From an uncultured Clostridia bacterium (GTDB lineage: Bacteria; Bacillota; Clostridia; Christensenellales; Borkfalkiaceae): a stretch of 64,000 nucleotides of DNA. Under the pieces are notes generated by a model. That model worked only from the letters and a program-made list of their open reading frames with translations. It did not search any database and was not told where the DNA came from. Each line of letters opens with the position of its first letter. The stretch's first letter is position 1. Shown piece by piece: positions 45,305-54,870 of this stretch. The position numbers and the translations under genes were made by a program. The stretch is from the NCBI GenBank assembly GCA_944368925.1, contig CALVXG010000003.1, forward strand, positions 62,001 through 126,000, in the 5' to 3' direction.

Positions 45305-46116
45305 AAAAATTCAGACGGCGTTCGGCGCGCATGAACATGATGCACTTCCGCGTCCTTTCCAAACGCTATTTCAGACAGATCTTTACCAACCTTTCGACGC
45401 TTCTGCCCCTGATTTTAGAAGCGCCCGTCATGCTCATCATTCTCTTCATTTCCTGCAAACAGGACGCCTTTACGGCAAAAGACATCACCCAAGCCAACCT
45501 CGTCGCGTTCATGCTCGTCGTCATGGCGGCGTTCATGGGACTTCTCAACAGCTATCGGGAAATCTGCAAGGAACGGGAAATTTTGTCGCGCGAAGTGTAC
45601 GGCGGCCTCGATATCCCCGCCTATGTGCTCTCGAAAATGCTCGTGCTGTCCGTGATCGGAATCGTGCAATGCGCCATCCTGTTCGGCGGAAGCCTGGCTT
45701 TTATCGACTTCGCCTTTGCTAAACCCGTCCCCGACGCCCTGCTCTGCTTTGCCGCCATGGCACTCACCAATATCTGCGTTACGGCGCTCGGTCTGCTCAT
45801 CTCCGCCCTTTTGAAAAAATCGGAAAGCGCCGTCCTGCCCGTACTGATGATCATTATCATGCAGGTCGTTTTCTGCGACTGTCTCATTTCTCTCGACGGC
45901 GGCGCACAGTTTTTGCGCTATATCACGCCGTCCGCCTGGGGCATTGCCGTATTCGGAAAAATCTGCGGTCTCAACAGCTGGTATCCCTCCGTCGTGAGCA
46001 GGGAGCTCTACGATCTGAACGTCTTTCTTTCCCTCGGCATCCTCGCGGGATTTGCCGTCCTATTCGTCGCCCTTACGACCATTCTCCTGCGCCGCGCCTA
46101 TCGGCAAAAAGACTGA
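45301..46116 (+). CDS. ABC-2 type membrane permease, partner of the FHA-ABC ATPase
   Basis: The 271-residue protein has six hydrophobic segments in the ABC-2/ABCG permease pattern. The N-terminal coupling region is SKRYFRQIFTNLSTLLPLI, with EICKEREILSREVYGGL (the connecting-helix motif of ABCG proteins) near residues 82-100. Its start overlaps the ATPase stop (ATGA), so the two halves form one exporter. The product exported is unknown. Confidence 0.9.
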   Translation: MKKFRRRSARMNMMHFRVLSKRYFRQIFTNLSTLLPLILEAPVMLIILFISCKQDAFTAKDITQANLVAFMLVVMAAFMGLLNSYREICKEREILSREVYGGLDIPAYVLSKMLVLSVIGIVQCAILFGGSLAFIDFAFAKPVPDALLCFAAMALTNICVTALGLLISALLKKSESAVLPVLMIIIMQVVFCDCLISLDGGAQFLRYITPSAWGIAVFGKICGLNSWYPSVVSRELYDLNVFLSLGILAGFAVLFVALTTILLRRAYRQKD

Positions 46117-46164
46117 CATTTTTAATTTTAATTCATAACTTTTATAATTAATACGGAGTGTTTT

Positions 46165-46344
46165 ATGGACAATATACCGCACGATCCCTTTTTGCTTTTG
46201 AGTTTTCTGAATACGAAACTGCGCGATTTTTACCCATCGCTCGCCGCCCTTTGCGACGATCTTTGTCTGAACGAGCAGGAAATCTCACAAAAAATGCAGG
46301 CAATCGGCTATTCCTACGACGAATCCCGCAACCAATTTCTCTGA
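46165..46344 (+). CDS. DUF4250 domain protein (59 residues)
   Basis: This short gene encodes MDNIPHDPFLLLSFLNTK, a cytosolic protein with LRDFYPSLAALCDD and a helical C-terminal half ending SRNQFL. It matches the DUF4250 family of about 60-residue proteins in Firmicutes and gut bacteria, whose function is unknown. GGAG lies 8 nt before the ATG. It follows the ABC permease by 48 nt and may share its transcript. A terminator hairpin lies 80 nt downstream. Confidence 0.88.
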   Translation: MDNIPHDPFLLLSFLNTKLRDFYPSLAALCDDLCLNEQEISQKMQAIGYSYDESRNQFL

Positions 46345-46423
46345 AATTTTTAAACGGCGTCTTTCCCGGAGCGGACGTTCCGCACCGAGAAAAAGCGAGC
46401 CTTTTCCGATCAAAGCCACGAAA

Positions 46424-46463
46424 AAAGGGAGAGCCGCGTTGAAATCATCGCGGCTCTCCCTTT
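46424..46463. terminator. Bidirectional hairpin after DUF4250
   Basis: Perfect 15-bp stem (46424-46438 / 46449-46463) with a 10-nt loop, flanked by A and T tracts. The rest of the gap 46345-46677 contains no supported gene. Confidence 0.75.
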
Positions 46464-46623
46464 CCGTTCTGTTGAGTAGATTCGCTCATTGCTGCCCTTT
46501 TACGCGCGCTTGCAAAAAGCCTGTAAAGGAGAAAGGAAGCCGCGAAAAATGGTGTCGGCCGTTTGCGGACGGGAGTTTTTATCATTTGCCTGCCGTTTGC
46601 AAAATATCCGTATCGGTCTTGCA

Positions 46624-46667
46624 CGCAAAAAAATTGCCGCGGCGGGCATATCTTGCCCGCCGCGGCA
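46624..46667 (-). terminator. Terminator of the CPBP protease gene
   Basis: Perfect 14-bp stem (46635-46648 / 46654-46667). Read on the minus strand it ends in ATTTTTTT, 10 nt after the stop codon. Confidence 0.9.
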
Positions 46668-46677
46668 TTCGCCGTTT

Positions 46678-47658
46678 CTATTTTTTGTCTTGTTTGTCCG
46701 ACTCGTCCCCGTCCGCGCTGTTCCCGCCGCAGGGATCGTGCGGAGTTTTACAAGCGCTTTCAAGGGGATCCGCATTTTCCTCTTCGTTTTTCTCCGACAA
46801 AGTATTTTCCGTCTTTGCGCTTTGCGGAGGATACACCGCAAATTTTTCCGCAACGTCAGGCTTACTCGTATACAACAGCCACACAAAGTACGCGATCGCG
46901 GCGACGCCGACGACGGCCGTCAACACGACCTCCTGCCAGCACCAAACGTCCGAAAACGCGCCGAACCCTAAGCCTCGTTCGTTGGAGATGATATTGCCGC
47001 AAAAATTGAACGTTGCATGGATAAAAGCACAGGTAAAGACGCCCGCCCCGCGGAACATACAGATCGCGAGCATGCTGCCGATCAGAAAGGAATACCCGAC
47101 CTGCAAAAATACGCCGCCCGAAAATCCGCCCAAAAGATTGACAAGGTGCAGGCCGCCGAACATCGCGCTCGATACGATGACGGCGACAAACCGACCCTTT
47201 TTGCCCGTTCCCGTTTTGCCGAGAACGAAGGGAAAGATTACGCCGCGGAACGCCGTCTCTTCGAACAGTCCCACGCCGATACACTCGATCGCAAACGCGA
47301 AAAACGATATGCCGCTTCCCGTCAAAAACGCAGAACCGTTCGAAAGCGCGACGATCGGCAGATTGTTCACTGCCACAACGAGCGCGGGGATCGCAAAAAG
47401 CAATGCCTTCCGCTCCCCTTTTTGCACGAAAAACACATGACGTATCCCCATTTCCAGCGCAAGCACGATCATGATCGCCGCGCAGAGAATGCGCACGATC
47501 CCCAGCCCCAGCATTTGGGAAAGCATCGGATTTTTCGTGAAAAGTTCCCCCATCCACTGCGTGGGAAACAAAACGAACCCCGCCGTCAGAAGATACAGGA
47601 TCGCCGCACTCTCCCCGGGCGTTTTTCGCATGTACAGCATTTTCGCTTGCATCGGCAT
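46678..47658 (-). CDS. CPBP (CAAX/Abi) family intramembrane protease
   Basis: The 326-residue protein has about eight membrane helices. The three catalytic motifs of the family are intact: EETAFRG (E133, E134, R138), FGGLHLVN (H171) and FIHATFN (H214). Relatives cleave prenylated proteins, process bacteriocins or act as anchors. A hydrophilic, acidic C-terminal tail of about 75 residues is probably cytoplasmic and unusual in length. GGGAG precedes the ATG. No bacteriocin gene is nearby, so the substrate is unknown. Confidence 0.9.
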   Translation of the reverse strand: MPMQAKMLYMRKTPGESAAILYLLTAGFVLFPTQWMGELFTKNPMLSQMLGLGIVRILCAAIMIVLALEMGIRHVFFVQKGERKALLFAIPALVVAVNNLPIVALSNGSAFLTGSGISFFAFAIECIGVGLFEETAFRGVIFPFVLGKTGTGKKGRFVAVIVSSAMFGGLHLVNLLGGFSGGVFLQVGYSFLIGSMLAICMFRGAGVFTCAFIHATFNFCGNIISNERGLGFGAFSDVWCWQEVVLTAVVGVAAIAYFVWLLYTSKPDVAEKFAVYPPQSAKTENTLSEKNEEENADPLESACKTPHDPCGGNSADGDESDKQDKK

Positions 47659-47727
47659 CTTTCTCCCTCTTTTTAAAATGCCGCCGGCCTTGCCGGCGGC
47701 ATCTGTGTTTACCGCAATATCCTTTCG

Positions 47728-48543
47728 TCAGTCTTTGAGTATATACGCCGCACCGAATGCGCCTTCGTCTACGTGAATGCTCAAAACGGGCCCCGTGACG
47801 CGCTGGTGAATATAGACGGAAGGCAGGCGCTTTTTGAGCATCTGCGTAAACTCGGATACGTCCGTCCCCTCGCCGCAGCGGCAGACGATCAGCCTGCGCG
47901 TGTTTTCGGGAACGAGAGAGACCATCTCTTCCAGCCGCTCGTGCGCGCCGCGCGCATTGCCCTTGAAGACGATCTTGCTTTTCAGTTCAAAGACGGGGCG
48001 AAGATTCAGATTCGTTTTCGCCTTGGCATTGTTCAGCCTGCCGCCGAACACGAGCCGCTCCAGCGACTCCACCGTGAACACGATGCCGATCTTCTTTTTC
48101 AGTCCTTCCAGGTGCTGCGCGATCTCGTCGAAAGAAAGGCCGCATTTGACCATGTTCACCGCTTCGTCCACCAGAAGGTGCATGCCCGCCCCGATGGTCG
48201 CCGAGTCGATCACGCGGATACGCCCGCCGACCTGCTTCGCCGCAAAACACGCCGAAGAATACGTCCCCGACAGCGCGCCCGAAAGCACGATGCAGATCAC
48301 TTCGTACCCGTCCTCGACCAGAGAGGAAAACGTGCGGATAAAATGGTTCAGCGTCGGCTGCGCCGTCTTGCAGGGGCTCAGCTGTTTCATCATCTGCATA
48401 TAATTTCCGTTGCGTCCCGCGGTGTATTCTTCGTAAAAATTCGGCCCGAGCTGATAGTTGAGCGGCACTACGCTCAACACCCCGCGGCTGGATACTTCCT
48501 CCGCCGAATACCCTACGGACGAATCGGTTACGATGGCGATCAT
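47728..48543 (-). CDS. DegV family fatty acid-binding protein
   Basis: The 271-residue protein has the DegV opening IAIVTDSSVGYSAEE, the LSGALSGTYSSA segment contacting the lipid carboxylate, and VIDSATIGAGMH. In Firmicutes, DegV/FakB proteins bind a fatty acid and present it to FakA kinase. No fakA is in the window, so use in exogenous fatty acid uptake is inferred. Its place 78 nt downstream of accA, the last gene of the fatty acid operon, supports a lipid role. Confidence 0.9.
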   Translation of the reverse strand: MIAIVTDSSVGYSAEEVSSRGVLSVVPLNYQLGPNFYEEYTAGRNGNYMQMMKQLSPCKTAQPTLNHFIRTFSSLVEDGYEVICIVLSGALSGTYSSACFAAKQVGGRIRVIDSATIGAGMHLLVDEAVNMVKCGLSFDEIAQHLEGLKKKIGIVFTVESLERLVFGGRLNNAKAKTNLNLRPVFELKSKIVFKGNARGAHERLEEMVSLVPENTRRLIVCRCGEGTDVSEFTQMLKKRLPSVYIHQRVTGPVLSIHVDEGAFGAAYILKD

Positions 48544-48620
48544 ATTCTCCTCCTTGCCCGCATTTTCGGCATGCGGACATGGGCGTATGCCCGTTTTATT
48601 AATCTCGTTTTCGTCGTTTC

Positions 48621-49385
48621 CTAAAATTTACGGAACCGTTTGTAGCGCGCTTCCACCAGTTCGTCTGCGGGAATTTTGCTCTTTTCCGCAAAAAACTGCG
48701 CCGCGTCCGCTTTCAGTCCGTCGAAAAATTCATCGGAAAATCCCTTTTCCTCGATGACGCGCTCCACCGCGTGCAGGGATAAAAGATCCTGCGCCGTCAG
48801 TTTCAGACACTCGCTCGCCTGCGCCACTTTCGCGCTGTCTTTCCAAAGGATCGAGGCGCAGCCTTCGGGCGAAATCACCGAATAGGTGGACGCCTCCGTG
48901 ATCCATACCTCGTCCGCCGCCGAAAGCCCCAGCGCTCCGCCGCTGCCGCCCTCTCCGATGATGACGGTGAGCGTCGGCGTTTTCAGACGGATCATGTCCA
49001 GAATGGACATCGCGATCGCTTCGCTCTGTCCGCGCTCTTCCGCGCCGATCCCGCAATACGCGCCCGACGTGTCCACCAGGCACAGCACGGGACGATGGAA
49101 TTTTTCCGCTTCCTTCATCAGCCGCACCGCCTTGCGGTACCCTTCCGGATGCGCGCACCCGAAATTGTGCTCGATCTTGCTGTTCGTGTCTTCGCCTTTC
49201 TCGATGCCGATCACCGTCACAGGCTTCCCGCCGAGATACCCGACGCCCGCGATGATCGCGGCGTCGTCCGAAAAACGGCGGTCGCCGTGCAGCTCGATAA
49301 AGCCGTCTATCAGCTTTTTGATGTATTTTGCCGCCGTAGGCCTGCCCTTTTCGCGGCTCTTCAAAACGATATCGTATGCGTTCAT
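48621..49385 (-). CDS. accA: Acetyl-CoA carboxylase, carboxyltransferase alpha subunit
   Basis: AccA and AccD transfer carboxylate from biotin to acetyl-CoA, making malonyl-CoA. The 254-residue form is short for the family (E. coli 319) because the N-terminal helical region is reduced, as in many clostridia. Marks include LHGDRRFSDDAAIIAGVGYL, GEGGSGGALGLSAAD and SPEGCASILWKD. The start at 49385 lies 2 nt after the accD stop, with GGAGG inside the end of accD. Confidence 0.96.
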   Translation of the reverse strand: MNAYDIVLKSREKGRPTAAKYIKKLIDGFIELHGDRRFSDDAAIIAGVGYLGGKPVTVIGIEKGEDTNSKIEHNFGCAHPEGYRKAVRLMKEAEKFHRPVLCLVDTSGAYCGIGAEERGQSEAIAMSILDMIRLKTPTLTVIIGEGGSGGALGLSAADEVWITEASTYSVISPEGCASILWKDSAKVAQASECLKLTAQDLLSLHAVERVIEEKGFSDEFFDGLKADAAQFFAEKSKIPADELVEARYKRFRKF

Positions 49386-49387
49386 GT

Positions 49388-50263
49388 TCAGGCCTCCGCA
49401 CAATGCAGCTTCAAAAGCGCCGCCAGCTTCTCTTTCATTTCCCTGCGCTCCACGATCAGATCGACAAACCCTTTCTTTTGCAGAAATTCCGAACGCTGGA
49501 ACCCTTCGGGCAGTTTCTGACGGATCGTCTGCTCGATCACGCGCGGGCCCGCAAACCCGATCAGCGCGCCCTTTTCCGCCATGATGATGTCCGATTCAAA
49601 CGCGAACGACGCGGATACGCCGCCCGTCGTGGGATCGGTAAGCACGGAAATGTACAAAAGCCCCGCTTCGCTGTGCTTGGCTACCGCCGCGCTCGTCTTT
49701 GCCATCTGCATGAGAGAGACGATCCCTTCCTGCATCCGCGCGCCGCCGCTCAGCACAAACCCGACCACGGGCAGTCTCTTTTCCGTCGCATACTCGAACG
49801 TCTTTGTGATCTTTTCGCCCACCGTATGCCCCATGCTGCCCATCATGAACCGATAATCCATCGAAAACACCGCGCACTTCACGCCGCCGATCTCCGCTTC
49901 CCCGCAGACCGCGCCGTCCTGTTCGCCCGTCTTTTCGCGCAGCGATTCGAGCTTTTCGCCGTAACCCGGGAAATCCAGTATGTTCCCGCCCGTCTCTTCG
50001 GAAAACAACTCGCAGAATGTATCCGTACACATCGCGATGCGCTCGCGCGCGCTGAGCTTTTTATAATGCCCGCATTTCGGGCATACCCCGAAATTCTCCC
50101 GCATCTCATCCGAAAGAATGATCTTGCCGCACTTTTCGCACTTTTCCGCAAGTTTATCGGGAATCGCCGCTTCCGCAGGTTTCTGCGGCGCGGAATCTTC
50201 CGTCCCCTCCAACGCATTCTTCGGCTTTTTGAAGAAAAATTTCTTTAAATCCTCAAAATTCAC
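49388..50263 (-). CDS. accD: Acetyl-CoA carboxylase, carboxyltransferase beta subunit
   Basis: The 291-residue subunit begins with a four-cysteine zinc ribbon (CEKCGKII ... CPKCGHY, about residues 40-65). The carboxyltransferase fold follows ([26 protein letters not shown]). It uses a GTG start with AAGGAG 8 nt upstream. It sits 140 nt after accC and directly before accA, forming the AccAD heterotetramer. Confidence 0.96.
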   Translation of the reverse strand: MNFEDLKKFFFKKPKNALEGTEDSAPQKPAEAAIPDKLAEKCEKCGKIILSDEMRENFGVCPKCGHYKKLSARERIAMCTDTFCELFSEETGGNILDFPGYGEKLESLREKTGEQDGAVCGEAEIGGVKCAVFSMDYRFMMGSMGHTVGEKITKTFEYATEKRLPVVGFVLSGGARMQEGIVSLMQMAKTSAAVAKHSEAGLLYISVLTDPTTGGVSASFAFESDIIMAEKGALIGFAGPRVIEQTIRQKLPEGFQRSEFLQKKGFVDLIVERREMKEKLAALLKLHCAEA

Positions 50264-50403
50264 TTGTCTTCTCCTTCCGACACCGCCATCCGCTCTCCCG
50301 AACGGCCCGCTCTTGCCCCGTCCTCTCGTGAAAACCCGCCGCTATGTACGAGGACGCGGCGCTTTCCTCGCTCCTTTTACCGAGCATTCGGCGCACCCGC
50401 CGC

Positions 50404-51750
50404 TTATTTATAATTTTTTAAGTATTTATCCAAAAAATTCGTGCAGTACGTGCCGTCTTTGAATTCGGGCTGCGCAAGTATATCGCTGGACAGCTCTGCG
50501 TTCGTGTGCACGCCGTCGATGACCAGCTCGCACAATGCCGCCTGCATTTTGCGGATCGCTTCCGTGCGCTCGCGCGCATATACGATGAGTTTTCCGATCA
50601 TGCTGTCATAATACGGAGGAATGACGTAATCCTGATAAATCGCGGTATCAAACCGCACCCACGGCCCTCCCGGAATGTGCATGAATTTGATCTGTCCGCA
50701 ACTCGGGCGGAAGTTATTGCGCGCATCTTCCGAATTGATGCGGCATTCAATCGCGCAGCCGCGGAAACGGATATCTTCCTGTTTGTAGATAAATTCGATG
50801 CCCGCCGCAATACGGATCTGCCACTTCACGATATCGATACCCGTAACGTATTCCGTGACGGGATGCTCGACCTGCAAACGCGTATTCATTTCCATAAAAT
50901 AGAAATGATTGTCTTTGTCAAGCAGGAATTCGATCGTTCCGAGGCTGGTATAATTCACCGTTTTTGCCGCCAGAACGGCACAGCGCATCATTTCTTCGCG
51001 CACTTCGGGACGGAGCGTCACGCACGGACTCTCCTCGATCAGCTTCTGATTCTTTCTTTGCATGGAACAATCGCGTTCGCCCAGACACACCACATTGCCC
51101 TGGTTGTCCGCCACGATCTGCATTTCCACGTGCTTTACGTCCGTAAGATACTTTTCAAGGTACACTTTCCCGTTGCCGAACGCGCTCTTCGCTTCGCTCG
51201 ACGCGGTGTGCACCGCGTTTTCAAAATCTTCTTCCTTCCAGACAATGCGGATCCCGCGTCCGCCGCCGCCTGCACTCGCCTTCACGATCACGGGATAACC
51301 GATCTCACCCGCAAATTTTTTCGCTTCCGCTATGTCCGTGATCTCGTCCAGGCCCGGCACCACCGGAACGCCCGCCTTCTTCATCGTGCGGCGCGCTTCG
51401 TCCTTGTCGCCCATCTTCGCGATCACCGAATAGTGCGGCCCGATAAACTTTATGTTGCACTTCTCGCAAAGCTCCGCAAAACGCGGATTCTCGCTCAAAA
51501 GCCCGTATCCCGGATGAATCGCCTGGCACCCCGTCGCGATCGCAACGTCGATGATGGCAGTCATATTCAGATAACTGTCTTTCAAAAGCGCCGGCCCGAT
51601 GCAATAACTTTCGTCCGCAAGATTGACGTGCAGCGCCTGCGCATCCGCTTCCGAATACACGGCTACGGTGCGTATTCCCATCTCGTTGCACGCACGTATG
51701 ATCCGCACGGCGATCTCGCCGCGGTTTGCAATCAATATTTTACTGAACAT
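50404..51750 (-). CDS. accC: Biotin carboxylase subunit of acetyl-CoA carboxylase
   Basis: The 448-residue ATP-grasp enzyme carboxylates biotin on AccB. Marks are KILIANRGEIAVRIIRA at the N terminus, the ATP loop VIVKASAGGGGRGIR, MEMNTRLQVEHPVTE and the RINSEDA region. Length is normal. It follows accB by 88 nt in the fatty acid operon. Because accB, accC, accD and accA are all here, this is the fatty acid carboxylase, not pyruvate carboxylase. Confidence 0.97.
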   Translation of the reverse strand: MFSKILIANRGEIAVRIIRACNEMGIRTVAVYSEADAQALHVNLADESYCIGPALLKDSYLNMTAIIDVAIATGCQAIHPGYGLLSENPRFAELCEKCNIKFIGPHYSVIAKMGDKDEARRTMKKAGVPVVPGLDEITDIAEAKKFAGEIGYPVIVKASAGGGGRGIRIVWKEEDFENAVHTASSEAKSAFGNGKVYLEKYLTDVKHVEMQIVADNQGNVVCLGERDCSMQRKNQKLIEESPCVTLRPEVREEMMRCAVLAAKTVNYTSLGTIEFLLDKDNHFYFMEMNTRLQVEHPVTEYVTGIDIVKWQIRIAAGIEFIYKQEDIRFRGCAIECRINSEDARNNFRPSCGQIKFMHIPGGPWVRFDTAIYQDYVIPPYYDSMIGKLIVYARERTEAIRKMQAALCELVIDGVHTNAELSSDILAQPEFKDGTYCTNFLDKYLKNYK

Positions 51751-51838
51751 GCTTCCCTCACTTCAAGAATTTTTCCGCCTTTCGACGCCGCTTGACACGC
51801 TTCCGCCGCAGATTTCCTCCGCCGCGCGCCCGTGCCGC

Positions 51839-52288
<450 letters not shown>

Positions 52289-52359
52289 CCGGGTTCTCCT
52301 TCCTCTCTTATTTTGTGTAAATCGCGCCCGTTTCCCGAAACGGAACGCAACCGTATCTT

Positions 52360-53592
52360 CTACATTTTTTTGAACGCAAGGCATCCGTTATGCCCGCCGA
52401 ATCCCAGCGACGTCGAAAGCGCATACCGAAGTTCCGCCTTCACCGCTTCGTTCGGCGTGATATCCAGATCGCATTCCTCGTCTTTTACCCGATAATTTAT
52501 CGTCGGAGGTACGATCCCTTCGTGCAGGGCAAGCACCGACGCGATCGCCTCGATCCCGCCTGCCGCGCCCAACATATGCCCCGTCATCGACTTCGTGGAC
52601 GATACGTGCAATTTGTACGCGTCTTCCCCGAACGCGCGCTTGAGCGCCGTCGTTTCCGTCTTGTCGTTGAGCGGCGTCCCCGTGCCGTGCGCGTTCACAT
52701 ACACGTCCCTGTCCGCCTTGATGCCGCCCTCTTGCGCAGCCAGCTCGATCGCCCTGGAAGACGCGATCGCTTCGGGATTGGGCGCCGTCATGTGATACGC
52801 GTCGTTCGTGCAGCCGTACCCTACCACTTCCGCGTAGATCTTCGCGCCGCGCGCCTTCGCGTGCTCGTATTCTTCGAGCATCACCACCGCGCCGCCTTCG
52901 CCCATGATGAATCCCGCACGCTCTTTGTCGAACGGTATGGACGCACGGTTCTTGTCCGTGCTCTGCGACAACGCCTGGCAGGAAATAAATCCCGCAAAAC
53001 AAAGAGGCGTGATCGCCGCTTCGCTTCCGCCCGCCAGCATGGCGTCCGCATACCCGTGTTTGATCGCACGGTACGCCTCCCCGATGCTGTTCGTAGACGT
53101 CGCGCACGCCGTCACGATCCCGATGTTCGGCCCCTGCGCATTGTATTTGATCGCCACCGTGCCCGATGCAATGTTGGAAATCATCATCGGTACGAAAAAG
53201 GGAGAAATCCTCCCCGGCCCTTTTTCAATCAGCTTTGTATGCTCCGCAATCAGCGTATGGATCCCGCCGATCCCCGACCCGATGTACACACCGAACCGAT
53301 CGGGCGCAATGCTCTCCGCCGTCATGCCGCTGTCTTCATATGCCTGCGTCGCCGCCGCTACCGCATACTGCGTGTAAAGGTCTGTTTTACGGACATCTCC
53401 CTTCGGCATATACAGCGTCGGGTCAAAATCCCGCACTTCGCCCGCCAGCGTGCATTTGTATTCGGACGCGTCAAACTTCGTCACCGTATCGATGCCGCAT
53501 ACGCCCTTTTTCATATTTTCCCACGTTGTCTTCACATCATTGCCGAGCGGCGTCACCGCCCCCAATCCCGTAACAACAACTCTTTTATCCAT
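52360..53592 (-). CDS. fabF: 3-oxoacyl-ACP synthase II
   Basis: The 410-residue condensing enzyme elongates acyl-ACP with malonyl-ACP. It starts [17 protein letters not shown], with the active Cys in [11 protein letters not shown], the [14 protein letters not shown] histidine loop and [12 protein letters not shown]. The start at 53592 follows AAGGAG. It is separated from fabG by an unusual 520-nt hairpin-rich gap, whereas other fab genes are tightly packed. Confidence 0.97.
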   Translation of the reverse strand: MDKRVVVTGLGAVTPLGNDVKTTWENMKKGVCGIDTVTKFDASEYKCTLAGEVRDFDPTLYMPKGDVRKTDLYTQYAVAAATQAYEDSGMTAESIAPDRFGVYIGSGIGGIHTLIAEHTKLIEKGPGRISPFFVPMMISNIASGTVAIKYNAQGPNIGIVTACATSTNSIGEAYRAIKHGYADAMLAGGSEAAITPLCFAGFISCQALSQSTDKNRASIPFDKERAGFIMGEGGAVVMLEEYEHAKARGAKIYAEVVGYGCTNDAYHMTAPNPEAIASSRAIELAAQEGGIKADRDVYVNAHGTGTPLNDKTETTALKRAFGEDAYKLHVSSTKSMTGHMLGAAGGIEAIASVLALHEGIVPPTINYRVKDEECDLDITPNEAVKAELRYALSTSLGFGGHNGCLAFKKM

Positions 53593-53756
53593 AAAATCTC
53601 CTTCTCGCCCGCCCCCGCATCCCTGCAAAAACGGACAGGATCGTTATTTTCAAATCTAAAAACGGATTTTTTCTTCCGTACCGCGCGCCCCGCTTGCCGC
53701 ATAAGCAAAACGGATACTTTTTTAAAAACTTTTAAAAAGCTCGGCGCGAATCACGA

Positions 53757-54104
53757 TTTTTTCTTGCGAGTTGACACAAGAAAAAATGTGAGCAATATAA
53801 GCGCAAGCAAAACCACGCTTTTGTGCCCGCGCACCGTGTTTGCAGCAAGGCTCTTGCAGAAAAAAATCTTTCTGCGCGTTCCAAAGTCAAATACGATTTT
53901 TCGAAAAAGCCGAAACCGCGCTTTTGGCTTTTTCCCCTCACGCCGCACGGGCGGCGCAAGCGGAATGAGTGAATGCGCGCTATTTTTTTAAACGTGAGCC
54001 CTAAACATAGCGCGCAGAGAGAAAACCGGACGCAGAGCCGTAGGCGAACGTCGGGGTCTCTCTCCTCTCAAGCATTTTTCGGCATCTCTTTTGCCGAAAA
54101 ATGC
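53757..54104 (-). other. Hairpin-rich region inside the fatty acid operon
   Basis: The 522-base gap 53593-54114 carries no supportable gene but many inverted repeats. Perfect stems are 54072-54084 / 54092-54104 (13 bp), 53975-53983 / 54007-54015 (9 bp), 54016-54022 / 54057-54063 (7 bp, abutting the previous one) and 53757-53766 / 53777-53786 (10 bp). None has a convincing terminator T run on the minus strand, and no good promoter for fabF is seen. It could be a regulatory or processing element, or a decayed insertion. Confidence 0.5.
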
Positions 54105-54114
54105 GCGAAGAACG

Positions 54115-54852
54115 TTATATATACATCCCCCCGTCCACTTTCAGCACGACGCCCGTAATGTAACGCGCATCGTCCGAAACGAGGAACTTCACCGCATTCG
54201 CGATGTCCTGCGTTTCACCCAGGCATCCGAGCGGGATCTGTTTGTACATTGCCTGCTTCTGCTCTTCCGTCAGAGCGTCCGTCATCGCCGTCTTGATAAA
54301 CCCGGGCGCGACGGCGTTCGCCGTAATGTTGCGCGGGCCGAATTCTTTGGCGACCGTCTTCGTAAGGCCGATAATGCCCGCCTTCGACGCCGCATAGTTC
54401 GCCTGCCCCGCATTTCCCATCATGCCCACGACCGAGCTGATGGACACGATCCTGCCGTAACGCTTGCGCATCATGTACGGCGTCACGTGCTTGATCATGT
54501 TAAAGCAACCTTTCAGATTGATGTCCAGAACTCTGTCCCAATCCGATTCTTCCATGCGCAGGATCAGCTTATCCGCCGTGATCCCCGCATTGTTCACCAA
54601 AATATCGATTTTCCCGAAATCTTTCACGATCTGATCGACAACCGTCTTGACCGCGTTGAAATCGGAAACGTCGCACTTATAATACCGCGCCGTCACTCCC
54701 GCCTGCGCGAGCGCTTCCAGCGTCTCTTTCGCCGCCGATTCATCGCTGTAATCGACGACCGCTATGTCCGTATTTTCTTTGGCAAGCGTCAGCGCGATCT
54801 TCGCGCCGATCCCCCTGCCTGCTCCCGTAATGAGGGCTACTCTCTTATCCAT
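54115..54852 (-). CDS. fabG: 3-oxoacyl-ACP reductase
   Basis: The 245-residue SDR enzyme reduces 3-oxoacyl-ACP with NADPH. It has the GAGRGIGAKIAL cofactor loop, NNAGITAD, the catalytic SISSVVGMMGNAGQANYAASK (Ser, Tyr, Lys) and ITANAVAPGFI. GAGAGG precedes the ATG. It is located between fabD and the hairpin-rich gap. Confidence 0.97.
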   Translation of the reverse strand: MDKRVALITGAGRGIGAKIALTLAKENTDIAVVDYSDESAAKETLEALAQAGVTARYYKCDVSDFNAVKTVVDQIVKDFGKIDILVNNAGITADKLILRMEESDWDRVLDINLKGCFNMIKHVTPYMMRKRYGRIVSISSVVGMMGNAGQANYAASKAGIIGLTKTVAKEFGPRNITANAVAPGFIKTAMTDALTEEQKQAMYKQIPLGCLGETQDIANAVKFLVSDDARYITGVVLKVDGGMYI

Positions 54853-54870
54853 ACTAACCTCTCGGCCTTT

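Noticed and set aside
53751-53948. A 65-codon minus-strand frame with a hydrophobic stretch in the fabF-fabG gap
   Set aside because: It starts at GTG without a ribosome binding site, overlaps several inverted repeats, and competes with another frame of similar length. I could not support it as a gene.
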